NCBI GenBank assembly: GCA_950295325.1
Contig: OX485804.1
Coordinates: 47,542,429 to 47,606,428, forward strand
DNA from: Polytrichum commune
Taxonomy: Eukaryota; Streptophyta; Polytrichopsida; Polytrichales; Polytrichaceae
Direction: 5' to 3'
DNA length: 64,000 bases
Part shown: positions 34,376 to 46,807 of the stretch, in pieces
How positions within the stretch are numbered: the stretch's first letter is position 1
Layout: each line of letters starts with the position of its first letter
The notes under the pieces: generated by a model
Databases searched by the model: none
Told to the model about the DNA's origin: nothing
The model's input: only the letters and a program-made list of their open reading frames with translations
Translations under genes and position numbers: made by a program

Positions 34376-37300
34376 AAACTCATGTTGTCGGCTATATATA
34401 TAAATCCCCTACAAACGCGGCACCTACATGAAAATGGTCGTGGTGTGTAGGTGACATGAGCATATATACCCACCCCCATTTCTGCTTCTCAAATGGAAGC
34501 TAAGTGCAGCCTCGTAAGTAAGTTGAGTCACTTCCCCAAGAGACCTCACCCCTCTCTTTTGTCAACTCCAAGTCATGACGTTGTGGCATCACATGGTGAC
34601 CAAGCAATGGCGTCAGTGTTCATGTCAGGCCCCCAATTGCATTATGAGCCTCCCTGGCACTCACTCCATCCCTCCACCATTGGCCCAGGATTCCTGTGTC
34701 AGACACAAGGAACAAAAAAAAAACAAAGAGAAGGAGGAGTGCAACATAAGCTTACTCTTCTGTCTCGTCTGTCTGTACGTAGGATTGGCTTCAACTTCAA
34801 CTCTTCTAGAATGCCAAATTCATCATATATAGGATGATGGGGTGGTTGCTCGAGCGTTGAAGAATCTTTGAAACAGCTGAGGTACGTAGCTAGCTAACTT
34901 GGATTTTGGTTTCCACTCATCTCATGTTACATTTGTGGGTCTTCTGTTACAACTGCTGATGTAGTTCGCGACATCCTGCAAATGAACTGCCGTCCTTCTT
35001 AGTGGCTTCGAATCTTACATTTGATCGTATTCATGGGTTTTCAAGATGAATTTTAATAGATTTTATTGACAACTACTTGACAAATCTATATGATCACTTT
35101 AAAAGAAAGGACTTTGTTCAGTTTGATGCTACAATAGTTGTATCAAAGTTACTAGCTATAACAAGAAATAAATAACCAATGTCGGGCAATACGACGTGAA
35201 TTTGAGTCCATGGGCCCTACCCTACTACAAGAGTCCTCTTGGTGCAGGGTGGGTTCTTGGCTTCCTACCTACCTAGCTAATTTTTTCCTATCAAAAAAGC
35301 TACTAGCTAGAGTTAACAAATTAGACTAAGCATACACTAATCAACTTATTTTGCTCACTCTTTAGTTAACAATCCATGCGAGGAGGACTTCCAATTAATT
35401 AGACTAGTTAGGTTAACTATCAATGTGGCTAAACTACATTAATTATTTGGTTTAGTGTCATATGGTATTTTATGTTACCATATGGCAACTTTTCTAATGA
35501 CACTTCTTACGAATAAGTTTACACATGTTGTCATCCAACTTACTTTTAGTTCATCCACTACCCAAAACTAAAGTGTATGTTTGTCATTTGAATGTAATGA
35601 AATATTGTCATGGATTCTTGAAATTTGGATTAAAAAATCACTTTTCAAGTGATAGTAATTGCAACATTGGAAATCTACAATTTCCTAATTTGTTTTTACA
35701 AGGAATGACAAATAATGTTAGGTTTACACTTAGTGTTGGTGACACTCAAAGGGCGGTTTACAAATAGCATTTAGCAAGACAAATAGAATTGGTGACATTA
35801 AATACAATATTTAGTGTACATACTATTTATGGTGAACTTATAGTGTGACTTACTCTCTGATGCACTATAGTGTGGACCACAATATACACTATCATATATT
35901 AAATATCCTAGAACCCTCAATTGTTTATGTATGTATCTCTCCACATACATGTCCTCCCCAAGTAACTTTGATGGAAACTATATTGGTTGGTAAAAATACT
36001 TGATTAATGACAATCTATTTAGATTAATGGCAATCAATAAGGAAATTGGGAAAATGGTATATTCAATTTTGTTGAAGTCTATTTGGGGGGGTTTTGATCC
36101 ATTAATTTATTAGATTCAAAATTGTCTAGGTAGGACACATATGAATTGTGTAACGTGTTAGTAGTATGAACTAGGTTGTTATGAAGCTGAGTGGATTAGT
36201 GGCAATCTAGCTAACTACTTGTAACTCCTTTCCACTCCTGTTATCTTGCACAAGCGGCATGAGGAAGGCTTGCATGGCAAGGGGGTCTCATCCTCATGGC
36301 TCTAAGGTGGAGTGGTTCATGCGGCACTTGGAATCTCTCTCTCTCTCTCTCTCTCTCTCTCCCGCTTTGCTCTAGAATTTGCCTTTGAATTAAAAAGTAA
36401 TATTACTGACAATCTAATATGAACATTCCAATAGGGCTGAGACACCTAAGGGAATCAACAGCATAGTCAGATGGTTGAAACTAACCATGGGTTAAGTTAC
36501 CATGGTAAAAAATAGTTACCAAACTCCACGTTTTAGGGTTTCTGTGACCTAAAACAACCTCTTTGCTTGACCACACCAATACTTAAGCCTCTTTTCTCCC
36601 ATGTGAAAACTCTTTTACATGTGTGAAGGACGTGAATGTGAGAGCAAGGTTGGAGGGAAGGTGAAAAAACTAACATTGGGTGAATTAGAGATTGTCACTA
36701 TCAAGTTACACAACATGGCAAAAGAGCAGGTTTGTATACTCATTGATTTGTAATGAGTATTGTCTTTGCAAAGCATCAATGGACTTGATAGGTGAGGTTA
36801 ATGTGTGACATGGATAGCAACTGAGCTTAGCTGAAGACACCTGGCACACGCCTTTCTAACACACATTTTGTTTGTTTGGGTTGGCACAGGTGCAGGTGAG
36901 GCTAGCTCTTCACATTTTCTACACCAACAATAGTACATTGTTCAAGTTTGAATACTCTTTCACCTTATTATATGATAAGCATGAAAGTAGTGTTATTGCT
37001 TTGAAATAGTATTTTGATTAGCACACAACCACTACAAAGTAGTTGAGACAGTATTGATAAATATGTACAAGTTTACATATGATATACTCAACCTAGTACT
37101 TGATGATGATATTGGTGACATTGGTAACATTAGTTACAATGGCTTCCAAACACAATACATTGCATAGTTAGACTTTGTTCTGAACTAAGGTTTTGAACTT
37201 AGGTTATGGACTAAGCTTATGTATACAAGTCATGTAATGAGCACACCAAATCTCTACATTCTGACTACTCATACCACACAGACAGAGTTTTTAGTTAACT

Positions 37301-38689
37301 CTTGAAAAATCAAGCCATTCCATATTGTACAAAGCCTAGTACTACAAGCATAATGATAGACACTATGACTTGAAAGGAAATAGATTTGTGATCGAGGAAA
37401 ATCCCACCCACCCACCCTTGCTTTATTTTGATGAAGAATAGAAAGGAAAGGGCCTCTGAAAAGAGGAAGATCAAGCTTTGAAAAAGACAACTCTCGCTCG
37501 TTTGTTTTGCATTTTTATTTTGAACTTTGTCAGCTCATGACATTGTTGACAGAGTGACTTCACTAAATCTTGGCGTGTGAGTATGAAATTACCAAATTTT
37601 AGTGCGTAAGAGTCAAAATGTGAGTGCAACTTGGGTATCTTATCATGAATTCTTACACAAGTCATTTACTTGCCAAATTGGGGTTTGAGAAAAAAATTCT
37701 TTGGTGAGGCATTTGGCCTGCAACACCAAATTTGACTTTAATTGTCCTGGAATTTGATAACAAAACTTTGTTTAAGAATCTTTTACACATTTTCTACCTG
37801 TGACCCAAGCCTTGAGTGCCATTCCAATCTCTTTGCAAGAAGGTCCATTCTTTTAGCACTTTGTGGGAATTGTGGTCTTACCAAAGATTTTTCCCACAAT
37901 GTCTCAAAATTTAGAGCAAATGGCAAGCAAATAAACCGATGATGATTTTTAAGAGAAAAATTTGCAGATACGTAGGGGAACGATTGGCCCTTCTTGAATG
38001 AGTGGTCAATCAACTGCATATTTTGCTTGCTATTGAGAGCACCGAGCACACCTTGTTGGAAATACAAATGCGCACACATGGGCCATCTATCCACAATATC
38101 GAATTGGAGCTAGACCACTTCAAAGGTAAGCCAGGCTCTAATATCGTGCAATGGTTGGATTGCGTGGAGTGGTATACGACTGCAAAGTAGGATATGATAG
38201 GTTGATAGCAGGTCGGGCGGAAAATAAATCAAAATAATTAAACATGGAATTCAACAAAGCATCACATCTTACATCTTGCACATAAAAAAACTTGTAACGA
38301 ATGAAGAGAATGTCGGACAAGTTCCTCATCTCGTGGATGTTGCAAAGATTGTCTATGCCTCCACTGGTCCTTTGTAGCTCTTGTACGTAAGTTAATTTTC
38401 TGCCAAGTTGAGCGCAATGATGGACATTGTCTTCTTGGCACGCTTTTCATATTTTGGGATCAGCGTTGAAAGGTGAAATTTCATCGGATTCGTTCACAGT
38501 GCCCAAATGTCCACGGAAGCCAATACCGTCCCCAATGTGAACTTTCAAATATTGAAATTCTCTCCATGAAACTTGTTAATGACTCTAGCACCCTCCTTAT
38601 CAAGCTATGTCATCTTACATTTAAAAATTAAAATATACTCTAAAATCCCTCAAATCAGAGATTATATGCACTTAACGGCTTCACAATCC
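34376..38689. other. AT-rich intergenic DNA
   Basis: A plant-type TATA box, CTATATATATAAATCCCC, lies near 34390. Downstream an open frame at 34493-34837 has no recognisable domain, so a small gene or non-coding transcript here is possible but unsupported. A (CT)n microsatellite is at 36334-36361. Otherwise I see nothing. Confidence 0.35.
36334..36361. repeat. (CT)n microsatellite
   Basis: About 14 CT dinucleotides. Confidence 0.85.
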
Positions 38690-39265
38690 TTAACCAACCC
38701 TTCTTTTACCAAACGAGCCCTTTTTGGACTCAAATGTGCGCTTACACCTCAATTCACTCAAAATCATATCCTTTTACTTTCAAATATGTCTTTGGACTTC
38801 TAATTTACTTAATTCGGGCCCTTTTGCTCTCAAATGTGCATTTGGACCCTCAATCCACTCAAGTTAGATCCTCTTGAGCTCAAATAAGTTTTTTTTTGCT
38901 CTTGATTATGCCTTTGCACCCTCAATCCACTCAAGTCATATCTTCTTGACCTTAAATGAGCCCCCTTGCTCTCAAATGTGCGTTTAGATCCTCAATCTAG
39001 TTAAGTTAGATCCTCTTGAATCCAAATAAGCCTTTTGCTCTCAAATGTGCCTTTATACACTCAATTCACTCAAATCAAATCCTCTTCAACTCAAATGTGT
39101 TATTGCATCCGCAAATCATTCAATCATGTCCTCTACAACTCAAATGTGCCTTTGCACCTTCAAATCACTCAAATTGGGCCCTTTTAAACTTGAATGTGCC
39201 TTTGCACCCTCCAACCACTCAAATCAGGCCCTCTTCGATTCAAATGTGCCTTTACACTCCTAATA
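38690..39265. repeat. degenerate minisatellite, about 58-60 bp unit
   Basis: The phrase CTCAAATGTGCCTTTGCACC, followed by CTCAATCCACTCAAAT and CCTCTT, recurs about ten times with substitutions and small length changes. The open frames across it are repeats of the same peptide phrase and are not a gene. Confidence 0.75.
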
Positions 39266-39289
39266 CACCTTGCTCCAAAAACTCTTTCT

Positions 39290-40170
39290 AGTTTGCATGT
39301 AATGCATGTCATCAAAGAGTTGTTGAGAGTAAGTCATGCGTATCTTGCACATAGCCCAAGAAGGCAACCGAGTTCCGCACACTCGTACACATGATGGAAA
39401 CAAAAGGACTTATATTGCTCAAAAATGTTAAGACTCGTTGGGCAAATTGCATTGCCCCTTTGAGACGCCTACTTGGAGAATACGGGAGTGTTATGACCAA
39501 GATGTACAAGGATAGAAGTGATAAGAAGTTTGGCCAAAAAGCAAAGGTGATCCTTTACAATCCATCCAATTTGTATCCTTTATGTTATCTATTTATATAA
39601 TGTTTCAAGATTTTCATATGCTCATGTGGCTTGCTTAATCAACTTAGTATATTTGGTTTGAAAATAGTGCTTGTCAAAAAAAATTACAATGGTATTCTAA
39701 AAAGTACTCTACTGAAATTACATATTGTGGCATTGTTACAAGGTTTGCCATGTTTTCTTTTTCTTTTTCTTATGTATAATGCATGTAAAACTATGTTAGA
39801 ATTGTTGTTTTAGCATGTTAGAAGTTACTTTTAGTGATGTGCATTAAGATTGAGAGATAATAATGTATTGTTGTGCTTTGTAGGTTGTCTTCAATCTTCT
39901 CCTTGATCCATATGTCTTCTTTGGCATGTTGGCATCGTTGCCAACATTAGAGGCAATTGACACACTAGTTGTGTTTGCCCAAAGAGATGTGTACATATGT
40001 GACTTTGGGGAGGCCTCGCAATTTTGACAATTGTTCACAATGTACATGAATGAGGATACAACTTTCAAACAAGACGAATTCCATGCCTTCAATCAATTGG
40101 TCCAATGCAATCATGAAGCATTAATGATGAAATGGGATGCTAATCATAACATGCCTTGTGAACAACTCGC
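39290..40170 (+). pseudogene. hAT-like transposase fossil
   Basis: Around 39391-39550 the plus strand reads KGLILLKNVKTRWANCI followed by APLRRLLGEYGSVM. After a gap, about 39883-40025 reads NLLLDPYVFFGMLASLPTLE followed by AIDTLVVFAQRDVYICDFG. The pattern (LKNVKTRW, then a leucine-rich helix, then FAQxRDVFICDF) resembles domesticated or decayed plant hAT-type transposases. The second block runs into a TGA right after EASQF, and the two blocks are in different frames, so the gene is dead. The identification rests on remembered family patterns. Confidence 0.4.
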
Positions 40171-41961
40171 ATTTGTATGATGGTGCAGTTGTGACAGGGG
40201 AGTCCTTTGAATTATTGGTGCAAAGCCTAAAGACCAATTTCAAAGGTAATCTCCCCAATTCAAAATTCTTCACAAGGTGTTTGCATGTTGAATCCAATTA
40301 CCATTAAGCTTGATCTAAATATGTGGTTTGTATTTTTGAGTGTAGGTGATGCCCATAAACTAATTGATGAGCTTACATCTCACCTCGGGGAGGTGACTAT
40401 TGGATTTTCATAAAACCATGTGAGATAAAAATAAAATAAGGTCAATTTAATTTGTTTAGGGTAAAATTTATAATTTCGTGATCTACAATAGCATTGGATA
40501 CATGTCCCCTACATGATTATATACAATAGGGTGGTGGATAATTCCTCTATTTTAGTAATCGATAAATCCAAAATAAGATCATAGATGTAGGATCCCCCTA
40601 AAAGTGTGTAGTAGGATCAATAGAATAATTTAAGGGTATGATTACTTGGATGAAGAAGTGTGTAGTTTATGTCCAACTTTGAATCAAGTGCATTAGTATG
40701 GAGGGAAATGGCGTGGGATTTTATTGGGGAAAGGAATGTGTTGGCACTCCTTAAGCGCCATTTAGGGTGTAGGCACGCACGACCACGTCGATGGCACAAA
40801 ATTGACCAAGTTTGAGACGAAGAGTAATCAAGCGAACTGGTGGTTTTGGCCAACTTGCATAATGGAATTATTCAATTGTGGCACACTCATCGACCGATTC
40901 GATCAACATGATGGACCTACATGGCGTCCCCTCACAAATTGTAGTCTTTGCTTGTCTCTGGAGGTGAGGTTTGTGGTTTATTATTCTGTTTTGGATATTT
41001 TTTTAGGGCAAGGGGATGTTGCATTTGCAATGGATCAAGTTTTGATGTGGTCACATTAGTTGTCACCACATTCTTGTATTTGACCTCGGCGATTTCATAG
41101 GTTTCAAAGGCTTTTCATCCAGGACAAGATCCCCGCAATAATTATGAAGTTATGAAATTTCTCATCAGTAATGACAACCCCTATTTGTTTCTAGAAGTTA
41201 GGTTGCGGTGTTTGGTAATGTTTGGTAGTGTTTTGGGGCAAGCGTTTGTTGCCTATCGACATTTGGGAATGCTTCAATTTTTGGTGTAGCCACTACAATT
41301 GTCACCACATTTTCATATTTGACCTCGGTATTTTCATAGATGTCGAAGAATTTTGTATTGACCTCAACATTTTCACAAATGTCTATAGTTTCATGTTAAG
41401 CTTCACATTTCTTATTGGCAATAAAAGTGATGATTCGCAATAGAAGTGATGATTTGTTGGAAACAACTGAAGATATGCTTTGCCTCACATAGATGAACAC
41501 CAATATTTTTGGAGGAGATGATTTTGTACATAGTGAAGTACATGCTTCAAGACCATGACAAGGGTGTCAACTGGACATCATTCCATCCCACCTTGCCGTT
41601 GATTGTATCTTGAGCAAATGATCATCAAGTGAGAATGAACGGTACCTACCTTGCTTGAAGCATTTCATGTCAACCCATTGACCAATAGACTGTTTTTTCG
41701 ATTATCTTTGTTGAACCAGGGACCTCAGAGAATGCAATCTTGCTCTGCATGTACTTGGTCCAGAAAGAATTCATCGTGCAGACATGCGGCCCTATAGCCA
41801 CATGAAAGGGCGGTGACTCCATTATTATGGCAAGAGTGTAATAATGTTGGAACACGATATTCAATATTTTGAGAGAGTGGGATCCTCTCAAAATAATATT
41901 GGCCATTTGGACACCTAAAAGTCATGTTAGGCTAATAAATACTAGATTATACTTCAGACGT
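40171..41961. other. AT-rich intergenic DNA with transposon debris
   Basis: No intact gene. Segments near 41700-41880 and 42790-42920 share diverged words (AATGCAAT-TTGCT-TGCATGT; ATAATGGCAAGAGTG), suggesting an old duplicated repeat interrupted by the 41962-42450 element. Confidence 0.35.
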
Positions 41962-42450
41962 GTAGTTTCCATTAAAATGAGAGTATGTTAAGCTGGGAAA
42001 TCGACTCATTTAGGTTGAGTCGACCTAAATGAGGACAATATTTTGTCAATTTTAGGTTGAGTCGACCTAAATGAGGACATTATGTTGTCAATTTAGGTTG
42101 AGTCGACCTAAATGAGGACATTATGTTGTCAATTTAAGTTGAGTCGACCTAAATGAGGACAATATGTTAGTCAATTTAGGTTGAGTCGACCTAAATGAGG
42201 ACAATATTTTGTCAATTTAGGTTGAGTCGATCTAAATGAGGACATTATGTTATCAATTTAGGTTGAGTCGACCTAAATGAGGACAATTATGTTAGTCAAT
42301 TTAGGTTGAGTTGACCTAAATGAGGACAATCTGTTAGTCAATTTAGGTTGAGTCGACCTAAATGAGGACAATATGTTGTCAACTTAGGTTGAGTCGACCT
42401 AAATGAGTCGATTTCCCAGCTTAACATACTCTCATTTTAATGGAAACTAC
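41962..42450. mobile_element. foldback element packed with palindromic tandem repeats
   Basis: Two exactly matching 54-bp inverted ends (41962-42015 and 42397-42450, starting GTAGTTTCCATTAAAATGAG) enclose about ten tandem copies of a 40-43-bp unit. Each unit is itself two adjacent hairpins: ATTTAGGT-7 bases-ACCTAAAT, then GACAA-4 bases-TTGTC. The array is nearly homogeneous (variants such as GTCGATC and GAGTTGACC are single changes). No coding capacity is visible, and no target duplication was found directly outside the arms. A loose copy of the end motif (CTCTCATTTTAATG) recurs about 120 bp downstream. Confidence 0.85.
42016..42396. repeat. tandem array, 40-43 bp unit, about 10 copies
   Basis: The word GAGTCGACCTAAATGAGGACA recurs at intervals of 40-43 bp. 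Length differences come from the TATGTT(A)GTCAA spacer. The array is bounded on both sides by the 54-bp inverted arms. Confidence 0.9.
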
Positions 42451-44178
42451 GGCGGAATTTACGGCGGAAAATCAAATGTTATTTTTTTATTTGTACTCTA
42501 CAGCTTTCCAGTGGTTTTCATTTCATTCTTGGATTGATAGTTTGCTTTATGTACTCTCAATTCACTGGAAAACTCTCATTTTAATGAATATTGTGTTTTG
42601 GAAATAATGTGATCGTGTTGGGCAATTATTATAGGCGACCTAGGAGGTCCTAGCTTATGCTTGATAGAGAATTGGTGGTAGTTTTGAGAGAAAATTGCCT
42701 TAGTAATTCATACATGAATTAAGGTTTCAGATGTTTGGTAGATATTTAGATGACTCTCAGTTTCTGTAAGATGTTTGATTTCGAGGTAATAGTAGTCGGT
42801 GCCATTGTATGACCAACAAAAAATGCAATTTTGCTATGCATGTCCAGATGTGGATGGCGGTTCTTACGAACTCAACCTTATTCCTATAGAATAATGGCAA
42901 GAGTGAGGCGGATCAAGAGTTAAAGCGTGGTTTTCATAGCATGATGTACTTGACAAAAACAAAAAACCATATCGAAACTCCAATGCCTACTTGAGGGCTA
43001 TTTTAGTTAGTTCAGTATTGCTTCTAGGAATTGAGAATTTGTTTTAGCGAGTGGAACATGAAAGGTCTTGTATATATTTCTTAATGATGTTCATTTCTCT
43101 AAATATAAAAATCAAGTTTTCTGGCCATGGATCTATGGGAATGAAAAGTGGCATGTGGTTCATTCTTCATCCATTTTTGTTGTTGCTCTTACTTGTCTTC
43201 CTAGTGGTGTCCAATATACCAACCTTGTATCGAATGTCCTTTAGCTACAACAACCCTTTCTAGATGATCTATGATGCGCTACATCATTTGGCAACCTCAC
43301 CATGATAGACTTGGATGATTGGACTTTGCCTTAAAGGAAGACAAGGTGGAATGGTTGGAGACTTCGAAGGTTGCCCCCCTCATGCCATCTAGTTTTAGAT
43401 ATTCGTTGTCATTGGTGTTAAACCTTTCACAAATTATTAGTCTTATCATGACATAATAGATGATGCTGAACATGTATAATGATGGCATTTTATTGTAAAT
43501 GCTTGTTACAAGGCTTGAATGGGACTATAGTTGAATGCATTTGTGAACATAATCAAAGTGAATGTTTTTAATTTTCTGTATTTGAATGCAACCTTGTTTT
43601 TTTGGAGTAGATAGTTGTGCAAAATTTCATGTCTTGTCACAACTGATTGTATTTTTTTGTTTTGTTCTATTTGCGTTTACAACTTGTCTAGTTCAACTCG
43701 TGTATTTTATTATCTCCATGGTTATTGGTAACCCTTTAACTAGTATCTAAATGATATTAGTTGTGTTTTGACTGGTACTTTGAATGGTTTAGGATTGGTA
43801 TCACCAATTGAAACCAAATGAATGACAATTTGAATAGTATGGAATGTTTGTTGCTCAAATATCTAGTTTAACAATGCTATAGTATTCCGTCCACTATTTG
43901 GTACTTGTACGATTTATTAAAAAAAAAAATTGCCAAAAATTAGCCTCTTTAAACAATTATAGGGTGCTAAAAAATACGTCAAAGTAGATTTTTATCTACA
44001 AATAGGGAGGAAAAGAATATTGAGAGGTGCATAAATATCCCCCCATTAAATACCCCATTATTGCACATGGTTATGAAACATAAGGGGTTGTGATCACCCG
44101 AAGCATCTCGCTTCCCTTCCCATGGAGTCATGGACACGCTTGGAGTGGTTTACCCACAATATTAGGTTAAAGGAGATC
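42451..44178. other. intergenic, no gene seen
   Basis: AT-rich DNA between the foldback element and the CACTA transposon. No conserved coding sequence was recognised. Confidence 0.4.
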
Positions 44179-44181
44179 ATG
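44179..44181. repeat. target-site duplication ATG, left
   Basis: Matches ATG at 59041-59043 immediately after the right terminus of the CACTA element. Confidence 0.85.
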
Positions 44182-44197
44182 CACTAGAGGAAAACAG
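44182..44197 (+). repeat. CACTA left terminal inverted repeat
   Basis: CACTAGAGGAAAACAG, the exact reverse complement of 59025-59040. Confidence 0.95.
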
Positions 44198-44204
44198 TGT
44201 CCAA

Positions 44205-45200
44205 CGAGACACTGAGAAACGCGGTTTTTAACGCGGTTTAACGCAGTTTAACGCAGACACTTTTTTTGACGCACAAAATCCAAAAATGTCACGGACGTCT
44301 TTTTGCTTTAACGTGCCCTGTTAAAACATGTTAAATGAGTTAACATGTTTTTACGTGCTGCGTTAAAACACGTTATTCAAGTAAGCTTAACTTACTTGGC
44401 ACGTGACGGACTTGCCACGTGAGCATTTCCCGCTTTTGTGCATTCCACGTTGGATCTGACATAGACATTTCCCAATTTTTTAAATTCCACGTCAGATATG
44501 ACGTGGACAAGTCTCCGTCCTTGTGATGGATGCAAAAATTGCTGATGTGGCATGGAAATCTGACGTGGCGTTTAGGTTTTCAATGGCTGGGATTGTGACA
44601 CGTGGCGTGATCCTGGATTTCGCGTATATTTTCGCATCGACTATGTTATTTTGTGTTTACGTAAACGCAATGTGACGTGTTCTGGAAGTGTGTCCTGGAC
44701 GTTAATTTTGACGCTTTTTGACGCTAATAAACAGATGTGTCACCTATTTTAACGCGTTTCGGGAAAGTCTTTAGACATAGGATGATGTTCGCCACGTCAA
44801 CTATTTGACGCATCCAATTGAATTTTGTGTCAAAAGAAACACAATGCAGTGTTTATGTTGACGCTGATAAACAAATGTCTCACATATTTTAACTCGTTTT
44901 GGGAAACGTCCTTAGACGTAGGATGACGTTCGTCACGTCAACAATTTGACGCATCCAATTTGAATTTTGTGTCAAGGGAAACACAATGTAGTGTTCATGT
45001 TGAGGCATAGCCAGCGTCCATTATGACACATACAAACAGTGAAACACTCATAAACATGAACGATGACGTCAACTGATACGCGACATAACATATTTTATAA
45101 CGCCTTTGAAACGTCATGTATAACACATTGTAACACAAAAATGAACGCGTCATAACGTGTATTAACAACGTCAATCACACTTTAACACAACGCCACGGGG
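44205..45200. repeat. left subterminal repeat region of the CACTA element
   Basis: Dense short repeats built on AACGC, TTTAACGC and ACGTCA/GACGT in both orientations. A segment near 44700-44840 (GACGCTAATAAACA to ATTTGACGCATCC) recurs at about 44860-44960 as a diverged direct repeat. These are candidate transposase-binding sites. Confidence 0.7.
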
Positions 45201-46489
45201 GGGTCACACCCCCTTACATTTCATAGCCACGTGCGATAAAAGTTTGCTACCCTATATTACATGCCATAGATAATTTTTAAAATTATGATATTTTTTCTAC
45301 ATACACATAACCATTGGTAATATATTTTGTATATTTTTTTGAAATTTTTAGTCATCTTCATTTTTTGTAGTAATTATTTTAGTTCAATGTTGCGTCATTC
45401 TAGTTAGAAACGGTATGTTTTATTAAAAAAACAAATCATCAAATTTGGTTACAAATTTTTACTATGTAATAGATACCATGTATATCTACTCATGAAAAAA
45501 AAATCATAAACTTTTGAACCATTTTGGTGATGCTTTATGTAAAAAGTAGATTTTGTTTTATCGCATGTGGTGTTCAACTTGACAATGAAGTGCACCCCCC
45601 GTGCACAACGCACATAAACATCGGTAAACACTACATGTCCGTCACATGAAGCTCATTAGTGTGCGCACTACAACATGGAAAATTAGCCAATTGCATTGAA
45701 TATAATGCTCATACAATGTCCTGTCATTCAATAGCATAATGCATAAAGGTTGCCTGTTGATTGTGATAGCGAACACCTTTCTACTAAAATGGCGCGAGAC
45801 TACTTCTTGGAGATGCAGATGATCTTGGGTTTGGGATGCGCGCAAACGCTGCGTAGCGTAAGGGGCTGCTCATGCTGGATTCTTCTTAATCTACACAGCC
45901 CAGATCATCGCGCTAACGGTGAGTTCATAGCAACACATCATCCAATCAAATTAGGGTGAAGAACGCTTTAGTAAGTGAGCTCTAGATCTTACGTACCTTT
46001 TTAACGCACTTAACTGGCCTTGTCGCTCGCTTGGACTGAGCCTTCTTTTCCTTCAATGGGAATTTCAACTTCTTTGTCCCCGCTCGTGTTGTTGCCCTTC
46101 CATGCTCTAGAATTCCTGGAGGTGTTTCATCACCAGCCCCCACTGCCGTTGCTGCCACTTCGACTTCGGCACGCCTTAAGTTGCTCGCGGGCCACCAAAT
46201 GAAATGACCCATGGCCTACTTCATTGTGAGGATGTCTTCATCCTCTATTGGGCACTGAAGGTCGTGGTCGTCTTTCAAGCTTGTCATCACTTGCACGGAG
46301 AACTCGTCCTCTTCAATGGTTTTGCAGTGGACCGACTCTCCAGGCATTCCGTGCAGCATTCCTAACCCAACAACTTCGTGCAGGGGTTGTCATGAGCGGC
46401 ACTGAGCAACTGCACCGCCACTCCTTTCGCAAATCCACCCTGCGATACCAACAATGTATCGCAGTTACGTTATTTACTTATGTTCTGTA

Positions 46490-46770
46490 ACGTCACTTGA
46501 AACATGTGCTATGTCATTCGAGTCGGAAATTTGTGTCATTCGAGACGCAATTTTACATCATTGGAAACGCAATTTTATGTCATTTGAGACGCAATAGTAC
46601 GTCACCAGAAACGCAGTTTTATGTCATTCGGGACGCGTTTTTATGTAACACGTGACGCAATGTTATGTCATTCAAGACGCGATTTCATGTCATTCGAAAC
46701 ACAGACGTTATTTGGAACGCGATTTCACGTTCCTTGAAACGCAAAGTCCTGTCATCTAAAACACAATGTA
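46490..46770. repeat. array of about 20-22 bp ATGTCATTCGAAACGCAAT-type repeats
   Basis: About a dozen imperfect copies in a row of GTCATT-GAAACGCAATTTTAT. The same motif recurs at 47700-47960, 49880-49985, 54480-54770, 55300-55410, 56965-57085 and 58040-58250. Confidence 0.8.
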
Positions 46771-46807
46771 ACATACTGGAAAATGTGATCTACACAATCA
46801 ACGCCCT

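Noticed and set aside
34493..34837. Possible small gene or miRNA transcript downstream of a good TATA box
   Set aside because: The frame has no recognisable domain and I found no conserved miRNA sequence or extended hairpin; kept only as a remark.
38690..39291. Open frame with repeated CAF-like peptide phrases
   Set aside because: Explained entirely by the minisatellite unit.
42000..42420. Regularly spaced repeats resembling a CRISPR array
   Set aside because: The spacers are also repeated, the units are tandem and palindromic, the array is enclosed by inverted arms, and the setting is a plant nuclear genome.
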